From: Shewanella sp. OPT22
GTDB taxonomy: Bacteria > Pseudomonadota > Gammaproteobacteria > Enterobacterales > Shewanellaceae
Direction of reading: 5' to 3'
Assembly: GCF_004168585.1 (NCBI RefSeq)
Contig: NZ_PGVH01000047.1
Location: 1-64,000, forward strand
DNA: 64,000 bases
The position numbers were made by a program, and so were the translations under genes. Positions 20,501-28,396 of this stretch are shown here, in pieces; position 1 is the stretch's first letter, and each line of letters begins with the position of its first letter. The notes beneath the pieces are model-generated. The model did not search any database and was not told the origin of the DNA. It saw nothing but the letters and a program-made list of their open reading frames with translations.

Positions 20501-20628
20501 CATTCAGTGCGCTATTTACCCTAATTTTAATGCCAAGTTTGCTCAGGTTGACTGATGGCTTACGTTTTTCTTTTTTATCTTGGAAATCCTCTCAGCAAGG
20601 AATCAATACCACAAGGAATGAGTTATGA
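17521..20628 (+). CDS. RND-family efflux transporter permease (AcrB/MexB-like, HAE1)
   Basis: Inner-membrane proton-driven pump subunit of 1035 residues. It has the family layout: one N-terminal membrane helix, a large periplasmic loop, a cluster of helices (about 340-500), a short cytoplasmic linker, one helix, a second large periplasmic loop, and a final helix cluster (about 860-1010). The segment GLAFAVGLVLDAAIIVQENI in the fourth helix carries the proton-relay Asp region. The GTG start has AAGGA six bases upstream. Its stop overlaps the adaptor gene by four bases. The permease precedes the adaptor here, the reverse of the usual order, and no outer-membrane factor follows. Substrate is unknown. 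Confidence 0.9.
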   Translation: MNLTKAATSNIAGTIVALLLITVFGLLAASKLPIQLLPDIQQPQISVFNNWRSAAPQEMESNIVEPQENVLRQVPGVIEMQSNISQGFGGVTLTFEVGSNMQEAMINVINALNQTPPRPLDANEPFINVGGGRGAPNLASLLIRTAPGNENTDFGSYQKLIDDVVEPKLRQITGVASVNLQSRLPKELHIRFDPYRAAALGVTIDQFRNVLRRASDVSGGTTNVGRRQYTVRFVGQYHPDNLGQLILTYNNGRPVYLNELADVEVSSADPQGFTKRNGYPAFYITLEGTFDANTVTVLEGVNKAIKELNQGALAEAGLVMDLSFDASIHIKRAIALVKGNLAIGVLLALVVLYLFLRSFPATLMIASTIPVALLAAFIALEALGRTLNVISLAGLAFAVGLVLDAAIIVQENIVRMLQQGKPLKQAVLEGTSQVSGALMASTATTVAIFLPILFMNGVEGQLFADLALTLSVAVVSSFVCAVTLLPVFSLLWLKLGSAKSKSDSTFWDSLTHKIQGLTSTKKLSAVWCALLIVGTAVLTFLMMPRPDFLPQAKSDGIFAFFALPPGANVATLEKEVGEPIIERLKPYYEKKKQPFIKGYNFSMFSAFNVLFIYPEDPTQADEMIDLLNNEILVGLPDTQAFTNRGSLLQFGFNGGRAINIDLQGPDMEALMTAAASGMQHVNEALPGSVVRPVPGLSLSQPELQLVPNERRLAQAGVDKAQVASAVRAYTSGLFVGEYFDGNERMDVLLKGPDWDYPEQLAATPIYTSAAGIQTIGELTHIQRTVGPTQLQRVNGKRSVSLLVFPPADMSLDQALEILNQKALVKIRSELPDDSSVKFRGSSDKLAETIHQMSTNFALAVFILFLLMAALFKSVKDSLLVLLSMPLAICGGVLSLRLLNVFSFQSLDLLTMIGFIILLGLVVNNAILLVDQTRQGVRAGLNIDDAIQQAVRTRARPVYMSTLTSIFGMLPLMLVPGVGSEIYRGLASVIVGGMTFSALFTLILMPSLLRLTDGLRFSFLSWKSSQQGINTTRNEL

Positions 20629-21689
20629 AGTTGAAAATCATTATTTTTGTTGGATTGTTATTTACACAAACAGTTATTGCAGCAGAGCAACCAGCAAAAC
20701 TCGTGAGCGTGGTTGAGGTACAAAACCGCCCAATATCACCAAAAATCAATGTTATTGGCTCAGTACATTCACGCCAAAGTGCAGCACTAACAGCTGGTAT
20801 TGAAGGGAAACTAGAGTGGGTTCAAGAAGCTGGCAATTTTGTAAAACAAGGGGAGGTGGTTGCTAAAATCGAACAAACAAGATTGTTGTTAGATAAAGCA
20901 AAACAGCAGGCACAAATTGAGCATGACAAGGTGTCATTAAAACGTCTTGAAAGAGAGCATCAACGCCTCGCTGCATTAAATGAAAGTAATCATGCTTCAG
21001 AAACACAAATGGATGATGCGAAATCTCAAAGAGATCTCGCCAAGGCCAATTTAAAGCTCACTAAGTTACAGTTACAAGTGATTGAAGATGATATTCGCCG
21101 TACTGAATTGCGTGCTCCGTTTTCGGGTATTATCACTCAAAGGCTTAAACAAGCGGGCGAAGATATCAGCCGTTCAACACCAATCACTTCGATAACCGAT
21201 CCAGAAAAATTAGAAGTGCGATTACATGCACCTCTTCGTCACAGCAAGAGAGTGAAAGTTGGCGATGAATTAAAGGTCTATCACAATGGTGGTGAATTCA
21301 TTGCAACGGTCAGGAGTTTAATTCCTGTATCTGATGTTCGCTCGCAAACCTTTGAGATGCGCCTTAATCTGCCATTGGGTATTGAAGGTAGTTTTAGTGT
21401 TGGAGAACTCATTTCATTAGCTTTGCCTATAGCACCGAAAAAACTCACTACTTTGGTGCCTAGAGATGCGGTGGTATTACGTTCGAATGGTGCTTTTGTA
21501 TTTATCATCGATGCTAAAAATAAAGCTCACAAAGTTACTGTCGAGCTTGGTGACGGTGATGGAGAGTGGATTGCGGTAAACGGTGAGCTTTCGCCTGAAA
21601 ATAAAGTGGTAATACGTGGTGCAGAAACCTTACAAGAAGGGCAACTTGTCAAAGATAAACAAACACCTCTTTCTACAAGTAATGGTTAA
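20625..21689 (+). CDS. RND efflux periplasmic adaptor (membrane fusion protein)
   Basis: A 354-residue HlyD/AcrA-family adaptor linking the inner-membrane permease to an outer-membrane channel. A signal peptide (LLFTQTVIA) is followed by a barrel-sandwich segment (GIEGKLEWVQEAGNFVKQGEVVAKIE). A coiled-coil hairpin occupies residues about 85-160, then ELRAPFSGIITQRLKQAGEDI closes the lipoyl half. A beta-barrel domain follows. Its ATG overlaps the permease stop as ATGA, so translation is coupled. No lipobox is seen. Confidence 0.9.
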   Translation: MKLKIIIFVGLLFTQTVIAAEQPAKLVSVVEVQNRPISPKINVIGSVHSRQSAALTAGIEGKLEWVQEAGNFVKQGEVVAKIEQTRLLLDKAKQQAQIEHDKVSLKRLEREHQRLAALNESNHASETQMDDAKSQRDLAKANLKLTKLQLQVIEDDIRRTELRAPFSGIITQRLKQAGEDISRSTPITSITDPEKLEVRLHAPLRHSKRVKVGDELKVYHNGGEFIATVRSLIPVSDVRSQTFEMRLNLPLGIEGSFSVGELISLALPIAPKKLTTLVPRDAVVLRSNGAFVFIIDAKNKAHKVTVELGDGDGEWIAVNGELSPENKVVIRGAETLQEGQLVKDKQTPLSTSNG

Positions 21690-21714
21690 CAATTTTTATC
21701 TAAAATACAGTTTG

Positions 21715-22422
21715 TTACGCTTTGAGTGAATGTTGTACATCTCTTGTTTCTAAAGAAGAAAAAAATTGCAAGTGAGTTTCTTTAAATCTATCTGCTTCTG
21801 AACATTTAAATTTACTCAAACTAGGACAGTCATCATCAACGAAGATTATGACTCCAGAAGCGATTGCTTTTAATCTGGTAATTTCTGTAAGAAAGTGGTT
21901 TTCATCTTCAGAAATTTCTTGTATTTCTTCTTGAAGGTGTTCAATGTTATCAGTAATCAATTGCCTCTGCTTTTGTATTCGGTCATCACATGCTCTTTTC
22001 TTTTGTTCGTAAGTAGAAGAAACTTTTTCAAGCAGTTCGACACCGTTCCTACGTTCGATATGCCTTCTGCGTCTTTCAGATGGTATGTTGGAAGTAGGCG
22101 GTATGTTTGAGACGGCATTTTCAATTTTTTTGATATCTTGGCGTATTTCAGAATTGTGTGAAGCATATTCTCTTTCGATACACCTAAGCTCATCTGCCGC
22201 TTGAAGAAATAATTGAAGTTTTTGTTCAGGCGATGTCTTCAGCTGGCTGAATTCAAGTCTATATTTGGACAGGATTTGAATTTCTCTTTCCGCCTCTTCT
22301 GCCTCATGCTTCTTATCAAGGTTATCAATATAAGCACGAACTCTTTCTCCTTTATGTGAGGTTAAGTCCTGTGGAGAAACGGCGTCTAAGAATGCAGCAT
22401 TGTTGATCGCAGATGTTGCCAT
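21715..22422 (-). CDS. Coiled-coil protein of unknown function (candidate effector)
   Basis: A 235-residue, highly charged helical protein. Residues about 35-175 have long heptad-like stretches rich in Glu, Lys, Arg and Gln (KKHEAEEAEREIQIL, DNIEHLQEEIQEI), with a short Ser/Pro break (IPPTSNIPSERRRR). The last 45 residues look globular (ASGVIIFVDDDCPSLSKF). The polar N-terminus, MATSAINNAAFLDAVSP, resembles that of the 960-residue protein at the window end (MEATGNSAFLMSLTP). AGGA precedes the ATG. No signal peptide or family is recognised; an effector role is inferred only from the N-terminal likeness and company. Confidence 0.55.
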   Translation of the reverse strand: MATSAINNAAFLDAVSPQDLTSHKGERVRAYIDNLDKKHEAEEAEREIQILSKYRLEFSQLKTSPEQKLQLFLQAADELRCIEREYASHNSEIRQDIKKIENAVSNIPPTSNIPSERRRRHIERRNGVELLEKVSSTYEQKKRACDDRIQKQRQLITDNIEHLQEEIQEISEDENHFLTEITRLKAIASGVIIFVDDDCPSLSKFKCSEADRFKETHLQFFSSLETRDVQHSLKA

Positions 22423-22759
22423 AAGTCCTAGTTTGATCGTTCTTCTTTCGTAAAACTATAATCGATCATAGCGAATTGATATACGTTTTTAAAAGAGAAT
22501 TAATATTTACTTCATGCACTTTTATTCAATCTGAGTCGAGAGCAGTGAAGCTATACTAATAGTTTATTAATTCCAGCTGGTGTCCCTATGAAACGTGATT
22601 TCAAATATCTCCAACAAAATAGATAGTTGACGCTCAGACAAGGTATTGAAGAATACACGCAGGCTACGAACATTTAACGAGCGGAGCGAAAATCTCGGAG
22701 GCTTGCCCCCGTGCTGGATAGTGTAGACTGGGTGGCACCCAGTCGATATTATCCTGTAT
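22423..22759. other. Intergenic region holding remnants left of the IS200-type element
   Basis: About 340 bases without an intact gene. A 30-codon frame at 22588-22677 reads MKRDFKYLQQNR, then TAG, then LTLRQGIEEYTQATNI and a stop. It may be debris of an older gene, but is too short to assign. The right part contains the left-end hairpin of the IS200-like element. Confidence 0.4.
22726..22744. repeat. Left-end hairpin of the IS200-type element
   Basis: GACTGGGT, a GGC loop and ACCCAGTC form a perfect eight-base stem 15 bases before the transposase start. IS200/IS605 elements carry subterminal imperfect or perfect palindromes recognised by the transposase as single strands, so this is the likely left one. 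Confidence 0.6.
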
Positions 22760-23206
22760 ATGGAACTTCAAAGAAATTCACATCCCGTTTATAGGTTAAT
22801 GTATCACTTTGTATGGGTACCAAAATATCGTCGCAAAGTGTTCACAGAACTCTATAGTGAAACCCTAAAGTCAATTATTTACAAAATTGGCTACGATTAT
22901 GAAATTGATATCATAGAGCTTGAAATTCCAGTTGATCACATCCACATGGTTGTTAGGGGTGTACCTAAAATGTCTCCCAGTGATGTGATGCAAATAATCA
23001 AAAGTATCTCAGCTAGACAGTTTTTCAAACTGTACCCAGAAGTAAAGAGAAGATATTTCTAGGGAGGAAAGCTTTGGACTCAGAGCTATTTTGTTGAAAC
23101 TATAAGGAACGCAACTGAAGAAATAATCAGAAAGTATGTTCAAGATCAATTGGCAGAGCTAGACAAAAAAGAGAAAAGTGCAGATCAGCTTGGACTGTTC
23201 AAATAA
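22760..23206 (+). pseudogene. tnpA: IS200/IS605-family TnpA transposase with an in-frame stop
   Basis: The frame encodes a Y1 transposase of 148 codons if codon 101 (TAG, 23060-23062) is ignored. Before the stop are YHFVWVPKYRRKVF and the HUH-type metal-binding pair His60-Ile-His62 in PVDHIHMVV. After it are GGKLWTQSYFVETI and the catalytic tyrosine at codon 126 (IIRKYVQDQL). Intact relatives have a Trp or similar residue where the stop lies, so a TGG to TAG change is the simple explanation. The product would lack the catalytic Tyr and be inactive. No TnpB gene is present. Confidence 0.85.
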
Positions 23207-23230
23207 AACTCGGTTGCTTGCGGCCGAGTT
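23207..23230. repeat. Right-end hairpin of the IS200-type element
   Basis: AACTCGG and CCGAGTT pair around a ten-base loop immediately after the transposase frame ends. A second inverted pair, AACGAC/GTCGTT (23243-23270), is followed by a T run and may be a terminator or the outer end of the element. Confidence 0.55.
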
Positions 23231-23347
23231 CCTTTATATAAGAACGACGGGGAAACTGAAGCTAGTCGTTGGTTTTTTTGTCATGACTGTACTCATGTGA
23301 TATTTGGCACTATTCCATTTCAGCTTAGAGGCTAATCCATCAATGAC

Positions 23348-23629
23348 GTGTTGACGTTATTTGGTACGGATATGACGATAAAAAAATACTTAAAATTTTT
23401 TGAACTCGTTGAGTATGATGTCGTACTTAATAGCTATGTAAAACGATACAAAAGCAAGTTCAAAGTATATTTAAAACTGATTTCGTTAATTCCGATTTGT
23501 ATTGTTGCTATGACTCGTGGGGTTCGAATGAAAAAGAAGTGAGCTTGGTTTGATCCTGAACCTTATTTAGACACACCGCTTTGGCAGTTACGAGAAGAAT
23601 TTGGGGTAACTGTGCTAAATCCTTACTAA
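23348..23629 (+). pseudogene. Short broken reading frame of unknown origin
   Basis: A frame starting at GTG 23348 (or ATG 23372) runs 64 codons to a TGA at 23540-23542. It then continues without interruption for another 28 codons (AWFDPEPYLDTPLWQL and on) to a TAA. The first part is basic, with a hydrophobic stretch (YLKLISLIPICIVAM). The protein-like composition on both sides of the TGA suggests a single gene broken by one nonsense change. No family is recognised. Its position beside the dead IS200 element suggests mobile-element debris. Confidence 0.35.
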
Positions 23630-23816
23630 AAATATGCTGACGTTTTGTATCAAAAAAGTCACTTTAAATTAATCAATGTATATTTGGTTAACATTTGCTC
23701 AATTTTTAAAACATTTTTATATAACAAATCCTTTTTAGTACTTTTTGTTATAAAAACGTATTTGATAATATCGCACCCCATTTTTACATATAACTCAATT
23801 TTATCTCTGGGGTCAC

Positions 23817-26213
23817 ATGCGCATTACATCTTTAGCTTTGGCAATTAGCCTAGGTTTCGCTTCTCTGCCAAGTGCTATGGCAGCTAATGAAACGTCTTCA
23901 ATCGAAAAAATTACTGTTGTTGGTTCTCGTATTGCTGTACGAAGTGAAACCGATACAGTATTACCTGTAGATGTAATTAGCGGTGAGCAACTTCAAGCAA
24001 CCGGTCTTCTAGAAACGTCTAAAGCGCTGCAATATGCAGTACCTAGCTTTAGCTTCCCTACATCTGCAATTACAGACGGTACTGATGCCGTTCGTCCTGC
24101 AAGCTTGCGAGGCCTGTCTCCAGATCACACTTTAGTGTTAGTAAATGGAAAGCGTCGACATGGTAGCGCTTTGGTTCATACAAACGGTACTGTGGGTAAA
24201 GGCTCTTCAAATGTCGATTTGAATGCAATTCCTTTAACATCAATCAAGCGTATTGAAGTTTTACGTGATGGTGCAGCAGCGCTTTATGGTTCAGATGCAA
24301 TTGCTGGTGTGATCAACATTGTGTTAAAAGACAATGCGCAAGGTGGTGAGTTAGAACTGACGACAGGTCAAACTTATGAAGGTGACGGCGAACAAGTTCG
24401 TTTTGGCTGGAACCAAGGTTTTGATTTAGGCGGAAACGGTTTTATCAACACCAGTCTTGAGGTTCATGACAAAAGGTCTACTGACCGTTCAGGTGTGTAT
24501 GACCGAGCTTTTTATCCTACGTTATCTGATGGCAGTCCAGATCCAAGAGAAGAAACAGTAAACAAAGATGTATTTGAAATTGGTGATGCTGATTTTAGAA
24601 ATTATGCTTTCATGTTGAACGGAGAATACGCACTTTCAGAAGATGCTTCTTTGTATGCTTTTGGTGGCGTAAGTGATCGTAAAACAAGTTCAGGTGCTTT
24701 CTTCCGACGCCCTGCTGATAGCCGTAATGTATTAGAAGTATACCCTGATGGTTTTCTGCCAAAACTAGAGCCTGAAGTACTAGATGCTTCACTTTATGTA
24801 GGTACTAAATTTACCGCTGCTGAATGGGACTTTGATATCTCAGTTGGTCATGGCACAAATGAATTTGAATACCATGTAGCTGAAACCATTAATGCTTCAT
24901 ACGGACCATCAAGCCCTAATGAATTTTATGCAGGCACATTATCGACTCGTGAAACCAACATCAGCGTTGACGCTTCGAATAGTTTCGATTTCTTCAATGA
25001 TTCTGAGCTAGGTTTAGCTGTAGGTGTTAACTACCGTCGTAACGCTTATGAAATTGAAGCGGGTGAATTGGGTTCATACGACAGAGGTGATTACCAAGGT
25101 AAATCTGGTGGTAGCCAGGGTTTCACTGGTTTTACACCAGAATCTGAAGTTAATGAAAGCCGCAACAACAAAGGTGTGTACGTACAAGCTGAAAACCAAT
25201 TAACCGATGATTTTAATTGGACTGCTGCATTACGTTATGAGAACTATTCTGACTTTGGCTCAAATACGAGTGCAAAGCTATCTGCTCGTTATGATTTAAC
25301 TGACTCTTTAGCATTCAGAGGCTCAATTGATTCTGGTTTCCGTGCACCAAGCGTTCAGCAACTTTATTATACGAGTATTTCTACACAGTTTAATTTAAAT
25401 CCTGCTACGGGTCTTCTTGAGCCGCAAGAAACGGGTACATTCAATACTGTTAGTGATATTACCCATTCACTGGGTGGTGGTGATTTAAACCCTGAGAAAT
25501 CTCGTTCAGTAACAGCGGGTATTGTGTTTAATGATCATGATGGTTTCAGCGTAACGCTAGACGCTTATCAAATTAAACTAGAAGACCGTATTGTGCTTTC
25601 TGGCACCGTTAATGATGAAACTTCTCCTGAAGTTGCTGCTATTTTAGCAAACACGGCTGCAGAAAATGCTCGTTTCTTCGTTAATGGAGTAGATACGACA
25701 ACTAAAGGTTTAGAGCTTGTTGCTTCACAAAAGGTTGAGACTCAAAACTTTGGTGAATTTGATTTCAGCTTAGCTTATTCATATAAGAAAACTGAGATAG
25801 ATAGCATTCACTTGCCGGGAGTGCTTAGCGGTACTGAAGATGACTTATTTGACCGTCGTGAACGCGTAAGAATGACCGAGGCGACCCCTGCAAACACAGG
25901 TAACATTGGTTTTACTCACTCTTATGGTGACTTGACGACTACGGTTAGAGCAAATTACTTTGATTCATACACGATTGGATATTCAGCTGGAAATGTTGAG
26001 TTTGGTGGTAAGTGGACTATGGATGTTGCGGCTCATTACCAACTTACTGATGATTTAAGTTTGTCTGCGGGTGTTCAAAACTTATTTGATACCTACCCAG
26101 ATGAGCGCCCTGAAGATAATCGCTTCTTTGGTAACTTTGTATACCCACAAGCAAATGCACCGTTTGGATTCAATGGTGGTTATTATTACCTAACCGCTAA
26201 GTACAAATACTAA
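23817..26213 (+). CDS. TonB-dependent outer-membrane receptor
   Basis: A 798-residue outer-membrane receptor. The signal peptide ends at SAMA-AN near residue 22. A TonB-box-like SIEKITVVGSR is followed by the plug domain (about 40-165; PASLRGLSPDHTLVLVNGKRRH, RIEVLRDGAAALYGSDAIAGVINIV). The rest is the 22-strand barrel, ending with the aromatic YYYLTAKYKY typical of barrel insertion. The ATG has a poor upstream ribosome site. Substrate is not clear from sequence. The next gene, gamma-glutamyltransferase, suggests a peptide such as glutathione, though a strong terminator separates the two. Confidence 0.9.
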   Translation: MRITSLALAISLGFASLPSAMAANETSSIEKITVVGSRIAVRSETDTVLPVDVISGEQLQATGLLETSKALQYAVPSFSFPTSAITDGTDAVRPASLRGLSPDHTLVLVNGKRRHGSALVHTNGTVGKGSSNVDLNAIPLTSIKRIEVLRDGAAALYGSDAIAGVINIVLKDNAQGGELELTTGQTYEGDGEQVRFGWNQGFDLGGNGFINTSLEVHDKRSTDRSGVYDRAFYPTLSDGSPDPREETVNKDVFEIGDADFRNYAFMLNGEYALSEDASLYAFGGVSDRKTSSGAFFRRPADSRNVLEVYPDGFLPKLEPEVLDASLYVGTKFTAAEWDFDISVGHGTNEFEYHVAETINASYGPSSPNEFYAGTLSTRETNISVDASNSFDFFNDSELGLAVGVNYRRNAYEIEAGELGSYDRGDYQGKSGGSQGFTGFTPESEVNESRNNKGVYVQAENQLTDDFNWTAALRYENYSDFGSNTSAKLSARYDLTDSLAFRGSIDSGFRAPSVQQLYYTSISTQFNLNPATGLLEPQETGTFNTVSDITHSLGGGDLNPEKSRSVTAGIVFNDHDGFSVTLDAYQIKLEDRIVLSGTVNDETSPEVAAILANTAAENARFFVNGVDTTTKGLELVASQKVETQNFGEFDFSLAYSYKKTEIDSIHLPGVLSGTEDDLFDRRERVRMTEATPANTGNIGFTHSYGDLTTTVRANYFDSYTIGYSAGNVEFGGKWTMDVAAHYQLTDDLSLSAGVQNLFDTYPDERPEDNRFFGNFVYPQANAPFGFNGGYYYLTAKYKY

Positions 26214-26240
26214 GCAAATCATAAGCCTTCATTGTGTTTG

Positions 26241-26275
26241 AAATAAACCAGCAGTTTTGCTGGTTTATTTTTTTG
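26241..26275 (+). terminator. Strong Rho-independent terminator after the TonB receptor gene
   Basis: A perfect 13-base stem, AAATAAACCAGCA with TGCTGGTTTATTT around a GTTT loop, is followed by more T residues. It ends the receptor transcript before the gamma-glutamyltransferase gene. Confidence 0.85.
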
Positions 26276-26301
26276 TATCAAATAAACAGTAGGACATTTA
26301 A

Positions 26302-28071
26302 GTGCTATCCATTTCATTACGAAAAACGGCCTCTTTATTGAGTGCTGCACTCTTTTTTACAGCCGTTCAAGTTGCTGCAGATTCAAGCGTTCACTCAAAA
26401 ACGGCTGCTCAAACTGCACCACCATTACTAGAATACAGCAGTATTGTTCATCCAGTGATTGCTCGTAATGGTATGGTAGCAAGTCAAGAGGCGCTCGCTT
26501 CTCAAGTGGGGGTGAACATATTAAAGCGAGGCGGTAATGCTATTGACGCTGCTGTTGCGGTGGGTTTCGCCTTAGCGGTTACATTGCCCAGAGCTGGTAA
26601 CATTGCTGGTGGTGGTTTTATGTTGGTTTATCTTGCAGAGCAAGATAAGTTTGTTGCTTTAGATTACAAAGAAATGGCACCGGCAGCGGCGAGTCGTAAC
26701 ATGTATATCCAGCCGGATGGTAGCGTTGATAAATACACCGTGCGTTACACTCGAAAAGGGTTCGGTGTACCAGGTACGGTTGCTGCTTTTGCAAAAGCAT
26801 TAAACGAACATGGCACCATGAGCCTTGCTGAAGTTATACAACCCTCTATTGATTTGGCTAGAAATGGTATCAAGGTCACAGATGATTTAGCATTTTCATT
26901 AGTTTATGCAGCGAAACGTTTAGGGAAAGATCCTGAAGCCAAAGGTATTTTTTTCAATAAAGATGGAAAGCCGTTACAAGCAGGCGACACGCTTTACCAA
27001 AAAGATTTGGCTTGGTCGCTTGAACAAATTGCTAAAAAAGGGCCTGATGCCTTTTATGAAGGCGAAATAGCGAAACGCATCGTGCAAGACATGAAAGACA
27101 GTGGTGGTTTAGTTACGCAAGCAGATATGGCTAACTATGTAGTTGCTGACAGAAAACCGGTATACACCAATTATCGAAATCACGAGTTAGTGATCATGCC
27201 TCCGCCAAGTTCAGGTGGAGTTCACATTGCACAAATGCTGAACGTATTCAAACAGTTTGATTTAACATCTATGGGCCATAACTCTGCATCTACCATTCAT
27301 CTAATGAGTGAAGCGATGCGTCAAGCTTATGCCGACAGAAGTAAGCATCTTGGTGATCCTGACTTTAATCAGATTCCGGTTAAATGGCTAACCAGTGAAG
27401 AGTATGCAAATCAAACCGCTGCAAAAATTAAAATGGACAAAGCCCGTTCATCAAAAGATGTAAATCCAGGAACACCAGCATTACCTGAAAGCCCTGACAC
27501 GACTCACTTCTCTGTTATGGATAAGTTCGGCAATGTAGTGTCAAACACCTATTCTTTAAATTACTCTTATGGTTCTGGGATTGTCGCTAAAGGGACAGGA
27601 ATTTTGCTAAATAATGTCATGGATGATTTTTCAGCGAAGCCGGGCTCACCTAACGGCTATGGTTTAGTTGGAGGGGAAGCGAATGCCATTGCTCCCAAAA
27701 AGCGAGCATTAAGCTCGATGACACCAGCCATTGTTATGAAAGATGGCAAACCTTTCTTGGTTACAGGAAGCCCTGGTGGTAGCCGAATCATTACTACGGT
27801 AATGCAAGTGATTTTAAATGTGATTGACCATAACATGAATATTGCAGAAGCAACTCATGCTGTTCGTATTCATCATCAATGGCTTCCAGATCAAATTTTG
27901 GTCGAATCAAGATTAAATAAGGATACGATCGAGTTATTAAGAGCCAAGGGACATAAGGTTGTGATCTCAAAAAGTTCGATGGGCAGTACTCAGTCAATTA
28001 TGTATAAAGACGGCTATTTTTATGGTTCAGCCGATCCTAGAAGACCTGGGGCTGCAGCTTTAGGCTTTTAA
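26302..28071 (+). CDS. ggt: Gamma-glutamyltransferase (periplasmic)
   Basis: Hydrolyses or transfers the gamma-glutamyl group of glutathione and related peptides in the periplasm. It is made as a 589-residue precursor with a signal peptide (about residues 1-26) and is expected to cleave itself into large and small subunits. The catalytic threonine is Thr400 in DTTHFSVMD, the new N-terminus of the small subunit. NNVMDDFSAKPG and GSPGGSRIITTV are further family signatures. The GTG start has AGGAC upstream. A terminator stands before it, so it has its own promoter or relies on read-through. Confidence 0.93.
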   Translation: MLSISLRKTASLLSAALFFTAVQVAADSSVHSKTAAQTAPPLLEYSSIVHPVIARNGMVASQEALASQVGVNILKRGGNAIDAAVAVGFALAVTLPRAGNIAGGGFMLVYLAEQDKFVALDYKEMAPAAASRNMYIQPDGSVDKYTVRYTRKGFGVPGTVAAFAKALNEHGTMSLAEVIQPSIDLARNGIKVTDDLAFSLVYAAKRLGKDPEAKGIFFNKDGKPLQAGDTLYQKDLAWSLEQIAKKGPDAFYEGEIAKRIVQDMKDSGGLVTQADMANYVVADRKPVYTNYRNHELVIMPPPSSGGVHIAQMLNVFKQFDLTSMGHNSASTIHLMSEAMRQAYADRSKHLGDPDFNQIPVKWLTSEEYANQTAAKIKMDKARSSKDVNPGTPALPESPDTTHFSVMDKFGNVVSNTYSLNYSYGSGIVAKGTGILLNNVMDDFSAKPGSPNGYGLVGGEANAIAPKKRALSSMTPAIVMKDGKPFLVTGSPGGSRIITTVMQVILNVIDHNMNIAEATHAVRIHHQWLPDQILVESRLNKDTIELLRAKGHKVVISKSSMGSTQSIMYKDGYFYGSADPRRPGAAALGF

Positions 28072-28396
28072 AAATTAATTATTGATAATTAGTATTTTGG
28101 TATTTGGTATCTTTATGGCTTTTTTTAATTGTTATAAAGGTATCGAATGACATTTTAAAAAATTTTTTTTGAATGCTAGCCTATAAAATATTCGGTGAAG
28201 CAATAACAAAATCAAGCATTTCAATTAAAACCAATTAGGGGTAATTACGATTTCAGTAACAATAAACTTATATATTTTGAGCAAGAAGATGAATTAAATT
28301 TTATATATTTAATTCAAATTAACTTCTATTAATCATCACTTTATTAAAGTTCTACAGTGCTAATTTGGAAACAAGATAAATCATTCAAATAGCGCT
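28072..28396. other. AT-rich intergenic region before the 1161-residue protein gene
   Basis: About 325 strongly AT-rich bases with no gene, hairpin or repeat that I can support. Both neighbours are on the plus strand, so it should hold the promoter of the next gene. Confidence 0.4.

Noticed and set aside
13837-23629. Stop-codon recoding (TAG or TGA read through) as explanation of the interrupted frames
   Set aside because: Intact genes here, such as uppP and selO, end normally in TAG, and the broken frames lie mainly around mobile-element debris. Ordinary nonsense mutation is simpler.
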